Positions 43,588 to 52,440 of a stretch of 64,000 nucleotides of DNA are shown here, piece by piece (within the stretch, counting starts at the first letter, position 1; each line of letters opens with the position of its first letter). The position numbers were made by a program, and so were the translations under genes. The notes below the pieces were generated by a model, which saw nothing but the letters and a program-made list of their open reading frames with translations, had not been told where the DNA came from and did not search any database. Origin of the DNA: Stenotrophomonas maltophilia (lineage in GTDB: Bacteria; Pseudomonadota; Gammaproteobacteria; Xanthomonadales; Xanthomonadaceae); NCBI RefSeq assembly GCF_002799155.1, contig NZ_NERD01000002.1, positions 3,658,001 through 3,722,000 of the forward strand. Direction: 5' to 3'.

Positions 43588-44154
43588 CTAAACGGGCAGG
43601 CGCTCCCGCCACCGGCGCTTTTCCACGCTGCGCACGTTGGGCTGCTGCCGCAGCCACTCCAGATACAGCTGCAGATGGGCCAGCTCGTCATCAGCCGGAT
43701 CACCGGTGAACTCACGCACCTCGACCAGATTTCCGTAGTTTCTGGCGTACTTGCCGGGCGTGTCATCGATACCGATCATCTGCTCCAAACGGAAGCCGTG
43801 GCGCTTCAACTTGCCCAGCCGCTTCTGCGAGGTGTAACCGCCGGTTTCCCAATCACGGGCCATACTGCACCGCGGCGCGGACCACAGGAACGCCAGCGGA
43901 CGCCCCGGCATCAGCTGGTCCACCAGCGGTTCGGCATACAGTTGCCCGGACGACGTCCACACACCCACCGTGAAATGGGCAAAGGCATAGTCGAGGAATG
44001 CCTGCAGGTGGGGCCGCAGGTAGACGTGGTAGCCGACGAGGCGTAAATCCGCGGGTCGCTCCAGTTCACGCTCGCTGGCATGCACCAGCGTCTCATCCAG
44101 ATCGAGTATCAGCAGCTTTCCGCCCTGCGGCATCGCGTCCGGTTCCATGTGCAT
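43588..44154 (-). CDS. HAD-superfamily FCP1/NLI-like phosphatase
   Basis: 188 residues. The catalytic motif LILDLDETLVHAS (DxDxT) is near residue 15, followed by YLRPHLQAFL, the second motif VWTSSGQ, and the third with IGIDDTPGKYARN. These define the NIF/FCP1-like CTD-phosphatase branch of HAD hydrolases, whose best known members act on phosphoserine in eukaryotes. The bacterial substrate is unknown. An in-frame ATG at 44148 could also be the start. It lies 122 bp upstream of the ClC gene in the same orientation. Confidence 0.88.
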   Translation of the reverse strand: MHMEPDAMPQGGKLLILDLDETLVHASERELERPADLRLVGYHVYLRPHLQAFLDYAFAHFTVGVWTSSGQLYAEPLVDQLMPGRPLAFLWSAPRCSMARDWETGGYTSQKRLGKLKRHGFRLEQMIGIDDTPGKYARNYGNLVEVREFTGDPADDELAHLQLYLEWLRQQPNVRSVEKRRWRERLPV

Positions 44155-44263
44155 TCTTCTTTCATTGCCTCAGCTGCCGCCATCTTCTGAATGGACTTCA
44201 GCATGTGTCCTTGCAGCAGGTAGATGTAAACACAGTTCCAACCAGGTCCTGGTTGGTGCAAGC

Positions 44264-44827
44264 CTACTGCCGGACGCGCACTTCGCAACAGCCCATCCGC
44301 GTGAGGTCGCCCTGCGCCTGCAACATGCCCCGTTCTACCAGCATGCGTACACGCCGTGCATAGAACACATCTGGAATTCCCGATCGGCACTTCGGCTGCA
44401 GCGACATGACCATGCCCACAATGTAGGCGATCTTTCGGAACTGCCCATCGCAATGGGAAAGCAGTTGCGCATCGATCCAGGCGATGTCCTCGTCGGTCAG
44501 CGCGGCGATGTTCTGCCGCTCCTGGTCAGTGAGATGGGCATCGTTGTCGGAGCGTTCGTCCGTATCGCGCAGGCAGCCATTGATGGCCAACAAGCGAACC
44601 AAGACATAGTGATCGAATGCTTCAAGTTCCTCCTTCGGCAGCATCGCCGGATCGAGCTCCCCTGCCGGGTAGTCCTTGAAGGTCACGAAGGCGTGATTCT
44701 TCCACTGCCCCTTCGCATCGGCCTGACGCAGATCATCCAGCACCACGCGCAGGCCGCCGTCAGGAAGTTCGGCCAGGCTGCACAGCACCGCGTCGCGACG
44801 GATCGGGTAGGACTGGTAGCTGTTCAT
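44264..44827 (-). CDS. DUF3658-domain protein
   Basis: 187 residues from the ATG at 44827; the longer reading to 44884 would run into the bio regulatory region. The second half matches the DUF3658 pattern: LTDEDIAWIDAQLL, RKIAYIVGMVMS, GIPDVFYARRVRMLVERG, then LQAQGDLTRMGCCEVRV. It is cytoplasmic with no membrane segment. The function is unknown. It is divergent from bioB, and the BirA-type operator sits between them. Confidence 0.75.
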   Translation of the reverse strand: MNSYQSYPIRRDAVLCSLAELPDGGLRVVLDDLRQADAKGQWKNHAFVTFKDYPAGELDPAMLPKEELEAFDHYVLVRLLAINGCLRDTDERSDNDAHLTDQERQNIAALTDEDIAWIDAQLLSHCDGQFRKIAYIVGMVMSLQPKCRSGIPDVFYARRVRMLVERGMLQAQGDLTRMGCCEVRVRQ

Positions 44828-44896
44828 GGCACGTGCTCGCGCGTCCGTATGCAGCAATGAACTTACACCGTAGCGCCCGTTCATGGCGGCCGATCA

Positions 44897-44930
44897 ATGT
44901 AAACCAAATTAGAAGCAATTGAGTTGACAG
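44897..44930 (+). promoter_or_regulatory. BirA-type biotin operator
   Basis: ATGTAAACC (8 of 9 to TTGTAAACC) and AGTTGACAG (6 of 9 to GGTTTACAA) are separated by 16 bp, the same spacing as the E. coli bio operator. Even the spacer starts with the E. coli-like AAATT. It lies 58 bp upstream of bioB. Biotinoyl-AMP-bound BirA would repress the operon. Confidence 0.75.
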
Positions 44931-44987
44931 CGCTCACCAACCCACCCACACTGCCGCCCTCGCTCCACTCGTATCCAGGGTCCCGCC

Positions 44988-46031
44988 ATGGCTGCTGCCA
45001 TCCGCCACGACTGGCAACACGACGAACTGCAGGCGCTGTTCGATCTGCCGTTCCCCGAGCTGCTGTTCCGCGCCGCAGCGGTCCACCGCGAGCATTTCGA
45101 CCCATCCCAGGTGCAGGTCTCCACGCTGCTGTCGGTGAAGACCGGCGGCTGCCCGGAAGACTGCGCGTACTGCCCGCAGGCGCAGCGCTACAGCACCGGG
45201 GTGAACGCGCAGAAGCTGATGGAGACCGACGCAGTGTTGGCCAAGGCACGCCAGGCCAAGGCCGCCGGTGCCTCGCGCTTCTGCATGGGTGCCGCATGGC
45301 GTTCGCCGAAGGACCGCGACATTCCGAAGGTGGCGGCAATGATTGCCGGGGTGAAGGCACTGGGCCTGGAGACCTGCGCCACGCTGGGCATGCTCAGTGG
45401 CGAGCAGGCGCGTGCGCTGAAGGACGCCGGACTGGACTACTACAACCACAACCTCGACACCGCGCCGGACTACTACGATTCGATCATCCACACGCGCCAG
45501 TACCACGACCGCCTGGACACGCTGGAGCACGTGCGCGATGCCGGCCTGAAGACCTGTTGCGGCGGCATCGTCGGCATGGGCGAGACACGCGCGCAGCGCG
45601 TCGGCCTGCTGCTGGCGCTGGCCACGCTGCCGGCACATCCCGATTCGGTGCCGATCAACAAGCTGGTGCAGGTGGCGGGCACGCCGCTGCACGGCAGCGC
45701 CGAGCTGGACCCGTTCGAGTTCGTGCGCATGATTGCGGTGGCACGCATTGCCATGCCGCGCTCGATGGTGCGACTGTCGGCCGGGCGTGAAGCGATGAGC
45801 GACGAACTGCAGGCGCTGTGTTTCCTGGCCGGTGCCAACTCGATCTTCTACGGCGACACGCTGCTGACCACCGGCAACCCGGAGCGCGAGCGCGACCTGG
45901 CCCTGTTCGCACGCCTGGGCCTGCAGCCGATGGCCGTGCAGGTGGATGCCGAGGGCCACGACCACGGCGGCACCGTGCACGCCGATATCAGCGCCGATAC
46001 CCCCGGCTGTGGCTGCGCTCACGCGGCCTGA
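44988..46031 (+). CDS. bioB: Biotin synthase
   Basis: 347 residues. A radical SAM enzyme that inserts sulfur into dethiobiotin. The [4Fe-4S] motif is CPEDCAYC with Cys55, Cys59 and Cys62. The [2Fe-2S] ligands lie in [22 protein letters not shown] and [14 protein letters not shown], with the conserved Arg in [12 protein letters not shown]. It ends in a Cys/His-rich tail (GCGCAHAA) seen in several proteobacterial BioB proteins. The ATG follows an AGGGT element. It is the first gene of the bio operon, under the BirA-type operator. Confidence 0.97.
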   Translation: MAAAIRHDWQHDELQALFDLPFPELLFRAAAVHREHFDPSQVQVSTLLSVKTGGCPEDCAYCPQAQRYSTGVNAQKLMETDAVLAKARQAKAAGASRFCMGAAWRSPKDRDIPKVAAMIAGVKALGLETCATLGMLSGEQARALKDAGLDYYNHNLDTAPDYYDSIIHTRQYHDRLDTLEHVRDAGLKTCCGGIVGMGETRAQRVGLLLALATLPAHPDSVPINKLVQVAGTPLHGSAELDPFEFVRMIAVARIAMPRSMVRLSAGREAMSDELQALCFLAGANSIFYGDTLLTTGNPERERDLALFARLGLQPMAVQVDAEGHDHGGTVHADISADTPGCGCAHAA

Positions 46032-46098
46032 GACGGGGCACAAGCAGGCGTCGCGGCAACGCGCTACCCTAGCCGCCCCGTCGCCGCATTCAGCCGCC

Positions 46099-47322
46099 AT
46101 GGCCCGCCCCGACCTGACCGCCCGCCTCCACGCCCAACGCGCCCTGCGCGATGCCCAAGGTCGTCGCCGCACGCGGCGCTCGGTCACCCGTCGTGATGGC
46201 ATCCGCCTGGAAGTGGACGGCCAGTGGCTGACCGGCTTCTGCAGCAATGATTACCTGGGCCTGGCCCAGCAGTTCAGCGTGGTCAACGCGCTGCAGGATG
46301 CGGCCGCGCGCGAAGGCACCGGCGCCGGTGCCTCGCATCTGGTCTGCGGCCACCACGCCCTGCATGACGCGCTGGAGCGCGAAGTGGCGGAATGGCTGGG
46401 CTACCCGCGCGCGCTGCTGTTCGGCAGCGGCTTCGCCGCCAACCTGGCCGTGCAGCAGGCGCTGCTGAGCGAAGAGAACGACGTGTGCGTGCAGGACAAG
46501 CTCAACCACGCCAGCCTGCTCGATGCGACGCGGCTGGCCGGTGCGCGCCTGCGCCGTTATCCGCATCTGGATGCGGAAGGTGCGATGCGCCAGCTCAAGC
46601 ACGCACCAGATGGTGCGGCGATGCTGGCCACCGATGGTGTCTTCAGCATGGATGGCGACATCGCACCGCTGCGTGCATTGTCGCTTGTGGCACGCCTGCA
46701 GCAGGCGCTGTTCTATGTGGATGATGCGCATGGCGTGGGCGTGGTGGGCGATGGCCGTGGCACGGTCGCGGCTGCGGGACTGGGCGTGGACGATGTGCCG
46801 CTGCAGCTGGTCACCCTTGGCAAGGCGCTGGGCGGTTCCGGCGCGCTGGTGCTGGGCCGCGATGACCTGGTCGAGCACCTGGCCGAAACGGCGCGCCCGT
46901 ACATCTACACCACGGCGATGCCGCCACCGCTGGCCGCCGCAGCGCTCGAAGCGGTACGCCTGGCACGCCGTGACAACTGGCGGCGTTCGAAACTGACCGA
47001 TCTGATCGCGCTGTTCCGCGGCGAAGCCCGCCGCCATGGCCTGGACCTGATGGCCTCGGAAACGCCGATCCAGCCGCTGCTGTGTGGCGACGACCAGCGC
47101 GCCGTGGCGATGTCCAAAGCATTGGAACAGGCCGGTTGGCTGGTCGGAGCAATCCGCCCGCCCACGGTTCCCGATGGCAAGGCGCGCCTGCGCGTCACCC
47201 TGTCCGCGTTGCACACCCCCGAGCAGGTGCGTGGCCTGGTCGAAGCCATCGCCAGCGCGCGCGATCGCGTCGAGCTGGCCGCGCGTGAGGCCGCGCCGCC
47301 GCCGCTGCCTGTCTTTGCCTGA
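46099..47322 (+). CDS. bioF: 8-amino-7-oxononanoate synthase
   Basis: 407 residues. A PLP-dependent alpha-oxoamine synthase that condenses pimeloyl-ACP with alanine. The PLP lysine is Lys242 in [41 protein letters not shown] and [12 protein letters not shown] are conserved. The upstream in-frame extension overlaps bioB and is not used; the ATG at 46099 sits 67 bp after bioB. Length is slightly above the usual 385-390 because of a Pro/Ala-rich tail. Confidence 0.96.
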   Translation: MARPDLTARLHAQRALRDAQGRRRTRRSVTRRDGIRLEVDGQWLTGFCSNDYLGLAQQFSVVNALQDAAAREGTGAGASHLVCGHHALHDALEREVAEWLGYPRALLFGSGFAANLAVQQALLSEENDVCVQDKLNHASLLDATRLAGARLRRYPHLDAEGAMRQLKHAPDGAAMLATDGVFSMDGDIAPLRALSLVARLQQALFYVDDAHGVGVVGDGRGTVAAAGLGVDDVPLQLVTLGKALGGSGALVLGRDDLVEHLAETARPYIYTTAMPPPLAAAALEAVRLARRDNWRRSKLTDLIALFRGEARRHGLDLMASETPIQPLLCGDDQRAVAMSKALEQAGWLVGAIRPPTVPDGKARLRVTLSALHTPEQVRGLVEAIASARDRVELAAREAAPPPLPVFA

Positions 47323-47340
47323 GCCTGTTGCCGTTTTCCC

Positions 47341-48120
47341 ATGCATATCGACGTCACCGGCCAGGGGCCGGACCTGGTACTGATCCATGGCTGGGCCCTG
47401 CAGGGCGGTGTGTTCGCGCCGCTGGTACAACGCCTGGCCGATCGCTTCACCCTGCATCTGGTTGATCTGCCGGGCCACGGTCACAGCCGCGAGGACACCA
47501 CGCCGCTGCGCCTGCCGTTCGTGGTCAACGCCATTGCTGCAGCCACGCCACCAGCAGTGTGGTGCGGCTGGTCGCTGGGTGGCCTGTTTGCGCTGCATGC
47601 GGCGGCCACGCTGCCGAAGGTGCGCGGGCTGGCGATGATCGCGGCCACACCGCGCTTCGTGCGTGGCGACGACTGGCCGCATGCGGTGGAACCGGCGGTG
47701 TTCGAGCAGTTCGGCCGCGAGCTGGCCAGCGACTTCGGCGGCACCCTCGAGCGCTTCCTGGCATTGGACGTGATGGGCTCGGCACATGCCCGCGAGGAGC
47801 TGCGCACGCTGCGCCAGCGCCTGGTCGAGCGCGGTGCGCCCACCGAACGTGCGCTGCTGGAAGGCCTGCGCCTGCTGGAAAGCACCGACCTGCGCGGCGC
47901 ACTGCCGACGCTGGGCAAACCCAGCCTGTGGATCGCCGGCCAGCGCGACCGGCTGGTGTCGCCGCTCGCCATGCAGGCCGCCGCCTCGCTGGCCCCAGGC
48001 GCTCAGGCGCTGACCATCGCCCACGGCGGCCATGCGCCGTTTCTCGGCCATGCAGACGAGGTCGCCGCCGCCCTGCAACACTTCGTTGCCGGCCTGTCAC
48101 CGGCCAATGGCGGACAATGA
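47341..48120 (+). CDS. bioH: Pimeloyl-ACP methyl ester carboxylesterase
   Basis: 259 residues of the alpha/beta-hydrolase fold. It cleaves the methyl ester of pimeloyl-ACP to end the BioC-BioH pimelate pathway. The catalytic triad is visible as Ser78 in GWSLGG, Asp203 in AGQRDRLV and His231 in HGGHAPFLGH. It follows bioF after 18 bp and precedes the SDR gene. Confidence 0.94.
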   Translation: MHIDVTGQGPDLVLIHGWALQGGVFAPLVQRLADRFTLHLVDLPGHGHSREDTTPLRLPFVVNAIAAATPPAVWCGWSLGGLFALHAAATLPKVRGLAMIAATPRFVRGDDWPHAVEPAVFEQFGRELASDFGGTLERFLALDVMGSAHAREELRTLRQRLVERGAPTERALLEGLRLLESTDLRGALPTLGKPSLWIAGQRDRLVSPLAMQAAASLAPGAQALTIAHGGHAPFLGHADEVAAALQHFVAGLSPANGGQ

Positions 48121-48149
48121 GCGCCTTCCGAATTCCGCAGGTTTGACGC

Positions 48150-48929
48150 ATGGATCTGGGTATCAACGGCCGCTGGGCACTGGTCTGCGCCGCAAGCAAG
48201 GGGTTGGGCCTGGGCTGCGCGCGTGCGCTGGCGCGTGAGGGCGTCAACGTGGTGATCGTGGCCCGCGGCGAAGCCGCCCTGCAGGCGGCCGCTGAAGAAC
48301 TGCGTGCCCTGCCCGGCGCCGCCGAAGTGCGCACAGTCACCGCCGACGTCACCACCGAAGCCGGTCGCGCTGCGGCGCTGGCCGCGTGCCCGCAGGTGGA
48401 CATCCTGGTCAACAACGCCGGTGGTCCGCCGCCCGGCGATTTCCGCGCCTTCGAGCGCGACGACTGGATCGCTGCGCTGGACGCCAACATGCTGGCGCCG
48501 ATCGCACTGATCCGCGCCACCGTGGACGCGATGATCGAGCGTGGCTTCGGCCGCATCGTCAACATCACCTCCTCGGCGGTGAAGGCACCCATCGACATCC
48601 TGGCGCTGTCCAACGGCGCGCGCAGTGGCCTGACCGGCTTCGTCGCCGGCCTGTCGCGCCGCACCGTGGCGCACAACGTCACGATCAACAACCTGCTGCC
48701 CGGCCAGTTCGATACCGATCGCCTGCGCGCCAACTTCGCCCACAGTGCCGGCAAGGATGGCGATGCTGGGGAAGTGGCCGAACGCCGCCGCCAGCAGATC
48801 CCCGCCGGCCGCTTCGGCACGGCGGATGAATTCGGCGCCGCCTGCGCCTTCCTGTGCAGTGCACAGGCCGGTTACCTCACCGGGCAGAACCTGCTGATCG
48901 ACGGCGGCGCCTACCCCGGTACGTTCTAA
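48150..48929 (+). CDS. Atypical short-chain dehydrogenase/reductase within the bio operon
   Basis: 259 residues. The NAD(P) motif CAASKGLGLG, NNAGG and a C-terminal LLIDGGAYPGTF are typical of SDR enzymes of the FabG-like branch. The usual catalytic Tyr-x3-Lys is not present: after Ser141/142 the segment reads DILALSNGARSGL, with Ser154 and Arg158 at the nearest positions. It is placed between bioH and bioC with short gaps (29 and 12 bp), so it is co-transcribed with biotin genes. A role in pimelate chain reduction is possible but unproven. The same LSN-x-x-R variant is known from other FabG-like proteins. Confidence 0.85.
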   Translation: MDLGINGRWALVCAASKGLGLGCARALAREGVNVVIVARGEAALQAAAEELRALPGAAEVRTVTADVTTEAGRAAALAACPQVDILVNNAGGPPPGDFRAFERDDWIAALDANMLAPIALIRATVDAMIERGFGRIVNITSSAVKAPIDILALSNGARSGLTGFVAGLSRRTVAHNVTINNLLPGQFDTDRLRANFAHSAGKDGDAGEVAERRRQQIPAGRFGTADEFGAACAFLCSAQAGYLTGQNLLIDGGAYPGTF

Positions 48930-48941
48930 GAGACTTTCGCA

Positions 48942-49826
48942 ATGCCGTCCCACTTCGATGCCCGCCATGTCCGCCGCGCGTTCGCCCGCGCCGCCAACAG
49001 CTATGACGCCGCCGCCGCCCTGCAGCGCGAGGTGCAGGCGCGGCTGATCGAATCGCTGGACTACCTGGAGGCGCGCAAGCCGGAGGTGGTGCTGGACATC
49101 GGCGCCGGCACCGGCCACGCCAGTGCACTGATGAAAAAGCGCTGGCCGAAGGCGCAGGTGATCGCGCTGGACGTGGCATTGCCGATGCTGGACCAGGCCA
49201 AGCGCCAGGCTGGCTGGTGGAAGCCGTTCCAGCGCCTGTGCGGCGACGCCGCCGCGCTGCCGCTGGCCGACAACAGCGTGGACGTGATCTTCAGCAACCT
49301 GTGCCTGCAGTGGGTGGACGACCTGCCGGCGGTATTTGCCGGGTTCCGTCGCGTGCTCAAGCCCGGTGGCCTGCTGCTGTGCTCGACCTTCGGCCCGGAA
49401 ACGCTGGTTGAACTCAACGAAGCGTTCGCCGCCGCCGATGACCGCCCGCACGTGAGCCGCTTCGCGCAGATCGCCCAGTTCGGCGATGCGCTGATGATGG
49501 CCGGCTTCCGCGACCCGGTGCTGGACCGCGACCTGTTCACCCTGACCTACGACGACCTGCCCTCGCTGATGCGCGAGCTGCGCGCGATGGGCGCGACCAA
49601 CGCACGGGTGGACCGCCGCCACACGCTGACCGGGCGTGGCCGTTTCGCCGCTGCGGCAGCGGCGTATGAACCGATGCGGCGCGCCGACGGCAAGCTGCCC
49701 AGCAGCTGGGAAGTGATCTATGCCCACGCCTGGGCTCCGGACCCGGGCGCACCGATCCGCGAAGGCGGGCACGACGTGGCCTCGGTGCCGGTGTCGGCGA
49801 TTCCGATCCGGCGCAAGCAGACCTGA
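48942..49826 (+). CDS. bioC: Malonyl-ACP O-methyltransferase
   Basis: 294 residues. A class I SAM-dependent methyltransferase with LDIGAGTGHAS (SAM loop), VIALDVALPML and SNLCLQWVDDLP, all matching BioC. It methylates the free carboxyl of malonyl-ACP so that it can enter fatty acid elongation as a pimelate primer; BioH removes the methyl later. The N-terminal RRAFARAANSYDAAAALQREV is also BioC-like. It is the last gene of the operon. bioA and bioD are not in the window. Confidence 0.93.
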   Translation: MPSHFDARHVRRAFARAANSYDAAAALQREVQARLIESLDYLEARKPEVVLDIGAGTGHASALMKKRWPKAQVIALDVALPMLDQAKRQAGWWKPFQRLCGDAAALPLADNSVDVIFSNLCLQWVDDLPAVFAGFRRVLKPGGLLLCSTFGPETLVELNEAFAAADDRPHVSRFAQIAQFGDALMMAGFRDPVLDRDLFTLTYDDLPSLMRELRAMGATNARVDRRHTLTGRGRFAAAAAAYEPMRRADGKLPSSWEVIYAHAWAPDPGAPIREGGHDVASVPVSAIPIRRKQT

Positions 49827-49839
49827 CCACAACGCTCCG

Positions 49840-49914
49840 GTAGGCGCCAACCTTGGTTGGCACACCCCATCAGATCGCGGCGCCGCCAGCATTGTGCCAA
49901 CCAAGGTTGGCACT
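49840..49914. repeat. SMAG-type inverted pair after bioC
   Basis: Starts GTAGGCGCCAACCTTGGTTG and ends GTGCCAACCAAGGTTGGCAC. The two palindromes are inverted relative to each other and lie between the convergent bioC and YdcF-like genes, where they may act as a bidirectional transcript end. Confidence 0.85.
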
Positions 49915-49934
49915 CACCCAAAGCAGGCAGCTGC

Positions 49935-50567
49935 TCAGGTATTGGCCGGCGAACTCAGCGGCGGGCGCACCAGGTCGCGGTGGAAGAAATAGATTTCCTG
50001 CACCAGGAAGCGCCAGCTGGTGTGGAAGCTGCGGAAGCGCGTACTGGGCGTGGACGAGGCCAGTGCGTCGATGCCCAGCGCCTTGCTCAGGCGCAGCGCG
50101 CGCGCCATGTGCAACGGGTCGCTGACGATGATCACCCGGTGCAGGTCGCGCTGGTCCATCAACCGCTTGGCTTCGACCAGGTTCTGCACGGTGTTGCGCG
50201 AGGCGGTCTCGATCAGGATCGCGTCGTCCGGCACGCCATGCTTGAGCGCATAACGCCGCGCCACCTGCGATTCGGAAAAGCGCGCGCCGGTCCCGCCATA
50301 GCCACCGGTGAAGATCAGCAATGGCGCGTACTGGGCCTCATAAAGATCCAGGCCATGGCGGATGCGTTCTTCGAACACCGGCGACGGCTTGGCGTCATAG
50401 GCCGCCGCACCCAGCACGATGATGGCGTCGGCCTTGGCGGCCTGGTCGCGCTCACCGACCCAGACGATCCAAGCGGTCACGCCCAGCAGCCAGATCACCA
50501 GCAGCACGAACAGTCGCCACAGCCACCCCAGCAGGCCGGTGCGGGGCCGGTGCCGGTCGCGGCTCAC
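49935..50567 (-). CDS. YdcF/SanA/ElyC-family (DUF218) membrane-anchored protein
   Basis: 210 residues from a GTG that overlaps the stop of the upstream PLP enzyme gene (GTGA). One N-terminal helix (LLGWLWRLFVLLVIWLLGVTAW) anchors a periplasmic DUF218 domain with ADAIIVLGAAAYDAKPSPVFEERI, IFTGGYG, ETASRNTVQNLVEAK and VSDPLHMARA. Family members such as SanA and ElyC are tied to envelope integrity; the reaction is unknown. Starts further upstream lie inside the PLP gene and are not used. Confidence 0.88.
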   Translation of the reverse strand: MSRDRHRPRTGLLGWLWRLFVLLVIWLLGVTAWIVWVGERDQAAKADAIIVLGAAAYDAKPSPVFEERIRHGLDLYEAQYAPLLIFTGGYGGTGARFSESQVARRYALKHGVPDDAILIETASRNTVQNLVEAKRLMDQRDLHRVIIVSDPLHMARALRLSKALGIDALASSTPSTRFRSFHTSWRFLVQEIYFFHRDLVRPPLSSPANT

Positions 50568-51526
50568 GGCGCCCCCCAGCGCAGCGCGGGCAGGTCGACA
50601 TTGCCTCCGGACAGGACCAGGCCCACGCGCAGGCCGGCGAATCGCTGCGGCTGTGCCAGCACCGCGGCCAGCACGGTGGCCGAGGACGGCTCGACCACCT
50701 GCTTGAGCACCTCCCACAGCAAGCGCATCGCGGCCGTGGTGGCGGCGTCATCGACCACGATCACCTCGGCCCCGGCCGCGCGCAGCAGCGCGAAGTTGGG
50801 AGCGCCGATCAGGGTACGCAGGCCATCGCAGATCGTGTCCGGTGTGAAAGCCCCCTGGCGCTCGCCTGCGGCCAGCGAACGTGCGGTGTCATCGGCGCCG
50901 GCCGGTTCGGCCAGCACCAGCCGGGTCTGCGGGCTGGCGAGCTGCAGGGCCAGCGCGGTACCGCTGGCGAGGCCACCGCCCCCCACCGGTACCACCAGCA
51001 CATCGAACGGGCCGTCGCTGTGCAGCAGTTCCAGGGCCGCGGTGCCCTGTCCGGCCATCACCGCCGGGTCCGCATACGGATGGACCAGGGTCGCGCCGGT
51101 ATCGGCCTGCACCTTGGCGCAGGCGGCCTCACGATCGGCGACGGTCGGCGGGCAGCGCCAGAGGGTGGCACCGTGCCGGGCGATGTTGGCCAGCTTGGCC
51201 GCCACCGCACCTTCGGGCACCACTACATGGCAGGGAATGCCTCGGGTCCGCGCAGCCAGGGCCAAAGCGGCGCCGTGGTTGCCGGAGGAATGGGTGACCA
51301 CGCCGGCACGGGCGCGATCGGCATCCAACGACCACACCGCGTTGCAGGCACCACGGAACTTGAACGCGCCGCCGCGCTGCAGGTGTTCGGCCTTGAACGC
51401 CAGCGGCGCGCCGGCCAGCGCATCAAGCGTGCGCGAGCGCAGCACCGGGGTCACGCTGGCGTGCGGCGCGATCCGCGCAGCGGCAGCCAGGACATCGTCG
51501 GCACAGGGCAACAGTGAATCGCTCAT
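50564..51526 (-). CDS. PLP-dependent threonine/serine dehydratase or serine racemase family enzyme
   Basis: 320 residues of fold-type II PLP enzymes. The PLP lysine lies in GAFKFRGACNAV, with SSGNHGAALALAA, VVVPEGAVAAK, the glycine loop VPVGGGGLASG and a late LSGGNVDL. This pattern fits biosynthetic-type single-domain threonine ammonia-lyases and serine racemases; sequence alone does not separate them. It lacks the C-terminal ACT regulatory domain of IlvA. Translationally coupled to the YdcF-like gene downstream. Confidence 0.88.
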   Translation of the reverse strand: MSDSLLPCADDVLAAAARIAPHASVTPVLRSRTLDALAGAPLAFKAEHLQRGGAFKFRGACNAVWSLDADRARAGVVTHSSGNHGAALALAARTRGIPCHVVVPEGAVAAKLANIARHGATLWRCPPTVADREAACAKVQADTGATLVHPYADPAVMAGQGTAALELLHSDGPFDVLVVPVGGGGLASGTALALQLASPQTRLVLAEPAGADDTARSLAAGERQGAFTPDTICDGLRTLIGAPNFALLRAAGAEVIVVDDAATTAAMRLLWEVLKQVVEPSSATVLAAVLAQPQRFAGLRVGLVLSGGNVDLPALRWGAP

Positions 51527-51686
51527 GACGCAAGATTAACGTATGGTTCCGCGCTGGCGACCCCGGCACAGGTCATGCCAGCATGAGGGCCTTCACCTTC
51601 ATTCATCCTGGCCAGCGAAGTTAAGGGCCGATTCAACGCCTGCGCACGAAGCTGACTGCACAACCCGTCCTCTGGGGGGATCCACC

Positions 51687-52178
51687 ATGAAAACGCGCCT
51701 GATGCTTGCCGGCGGCCTGATGCTGGCCCTGACCGGCTGCACCACCTACGACTACGTCGGCGGTGGCCGCAGTGGCGGCTACTACCACGGTGCGCCGTCG
51801 GTGGAATACCGCTACCCGGCCGGCTATCCCTACAACTATGGCTACCCGTACTACGGTGGCTATGGCGGTTACTACGGCGGCTATGGCAATCCGTACTACT
51901 CGCGCCCGATCTACCGCCCGCCGCACAACCACCGTCCGCCGCCGCGCCCGCCCGGCAATGGTGGCGAGAATCGTCCGCCGCCGCCGTCGCGGCCGTCGTA
52001 CAACGGCGGTTCGCCGTGGCGGAACATGGACTCGATGCGTCGCCCGCCGCAGTCGAACATCCAGCCGTCAGCGCCTCCGCCGCAGGCCCGTCCGGCCCCG
52101 GCGCCGAGTGCGCCGAGGATGAACGGTTCCCCCTGGCGCAACATGGATCGTGGGACGCAGCGCACAGTTGAGCGCTGA
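51687..52178 (+). CDS. Gly/Tyr- and Pro-rich lipoprotein
   Basis: 163 residues. Lipoprotein signal with lipobox LALTGC, mature N-terminal Cys20 or so. Residues about 30-75 are tandem Tyr-Gly repeats (YPYNYGYPYYGGYGGYYGG), then a Pro/Arg-rich stretch (HRPPPRPPGNGG) and two copies of a GSPWRNMD motif separated by about 50 residues. No enzymatic domain is recognised; it is probably an envelope structural or binding protein. The ATG at 51687 has a GGGGGGA site. The upstream in-frame extension is dropped because it lacks a signal. Confidence 0.8.
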   Translation: MKTRLMLAGGLMLALTGCTTYDYVGGGRSGGYYHGAPSVEYRYPAGYPYNYGYPYYGGYGGYYGGYGNPYYSRPIYRPPHNHRPPPRPPGNGGENRPPPPSRPSYNGGSPWRNMDSMRRPPQSNIQPSAPPPQARPAPAPSAPRMNGSPWRNMDRGTQRTVER

Positions 52179-52282
52179 ACCATCTTGCATTTCACCCGGT
52201 CCAAGCCGCACTCTACGGGACCAGTGACGGCCCGCGTCACAATGTGACAAAAACGACAAGGGCCGCCGCAAGAAGCTCTACG

Positions 52283-52338
52283 TCGATATCCGACAGGAAC
52301 ATCTGGATCCCCCCTGTTCCGGCCCTGTCGGATGTCGA
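52283..52338 (+). ncRNA. Candidate structured small RNA or 3' UTR element
   Basis: TCGATATCCGACAGG pairs with CCTGTCGGATGTCGA (14 of 15), with an inner GGAACA/TGTTCC stem in the loop. It is followed after 15 bp by an intrinsic terminator. The layout of a stable hairpin plus terminator, over 100 bp from either gene, suits a small RNA of roughly 100-150 nt on the plus strand. It could equally be the 3' end of the lipoprotein mRNA. Confidence 0.4.
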
Positions 52339-52353
52339 CACCTCTGAAGGCAG

Positions 52354-52383
52354 ACGGCCCCGCAATGCGGGGCCGTTTGTTTT
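52354..52383 (+). terminator. Strong intrinsic terminator
   Basis: Perfect 10-bp stem ACGGCCCCGC/GCGGGGCCGT with an AAT loop, followed by TTGTTTT. It ends transcription coming from the lipoprotein gene or from the candidate small RNA, and separates them from mnmG. Confidence 0.88.
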
Positions 52384-52417
52384 GCCGGGTCGCCCACCGG
52401 CGAGAGCCCCAGCGCCG

Positions 52418-52440
52418 GTAGATCCACGCCATGCGTGGAT
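52418..52440 (+). repeat. SMAG-type GTAG palindrome
   Basis: GTAG followed by ATCCACGCC and the matching GCGTGGAT with a short loop. Single unit upstream of mnmG. Confidence 0.75.

Noticed and set aside
52236..52248. CRP/Clp binding site in GTCACA-A-TGTGAC
   Set aside because: The half-sites face the wrong way and the spacing is wrong for TGTGA-N6-TCACA; it is better regarded as a small inverted repeat.
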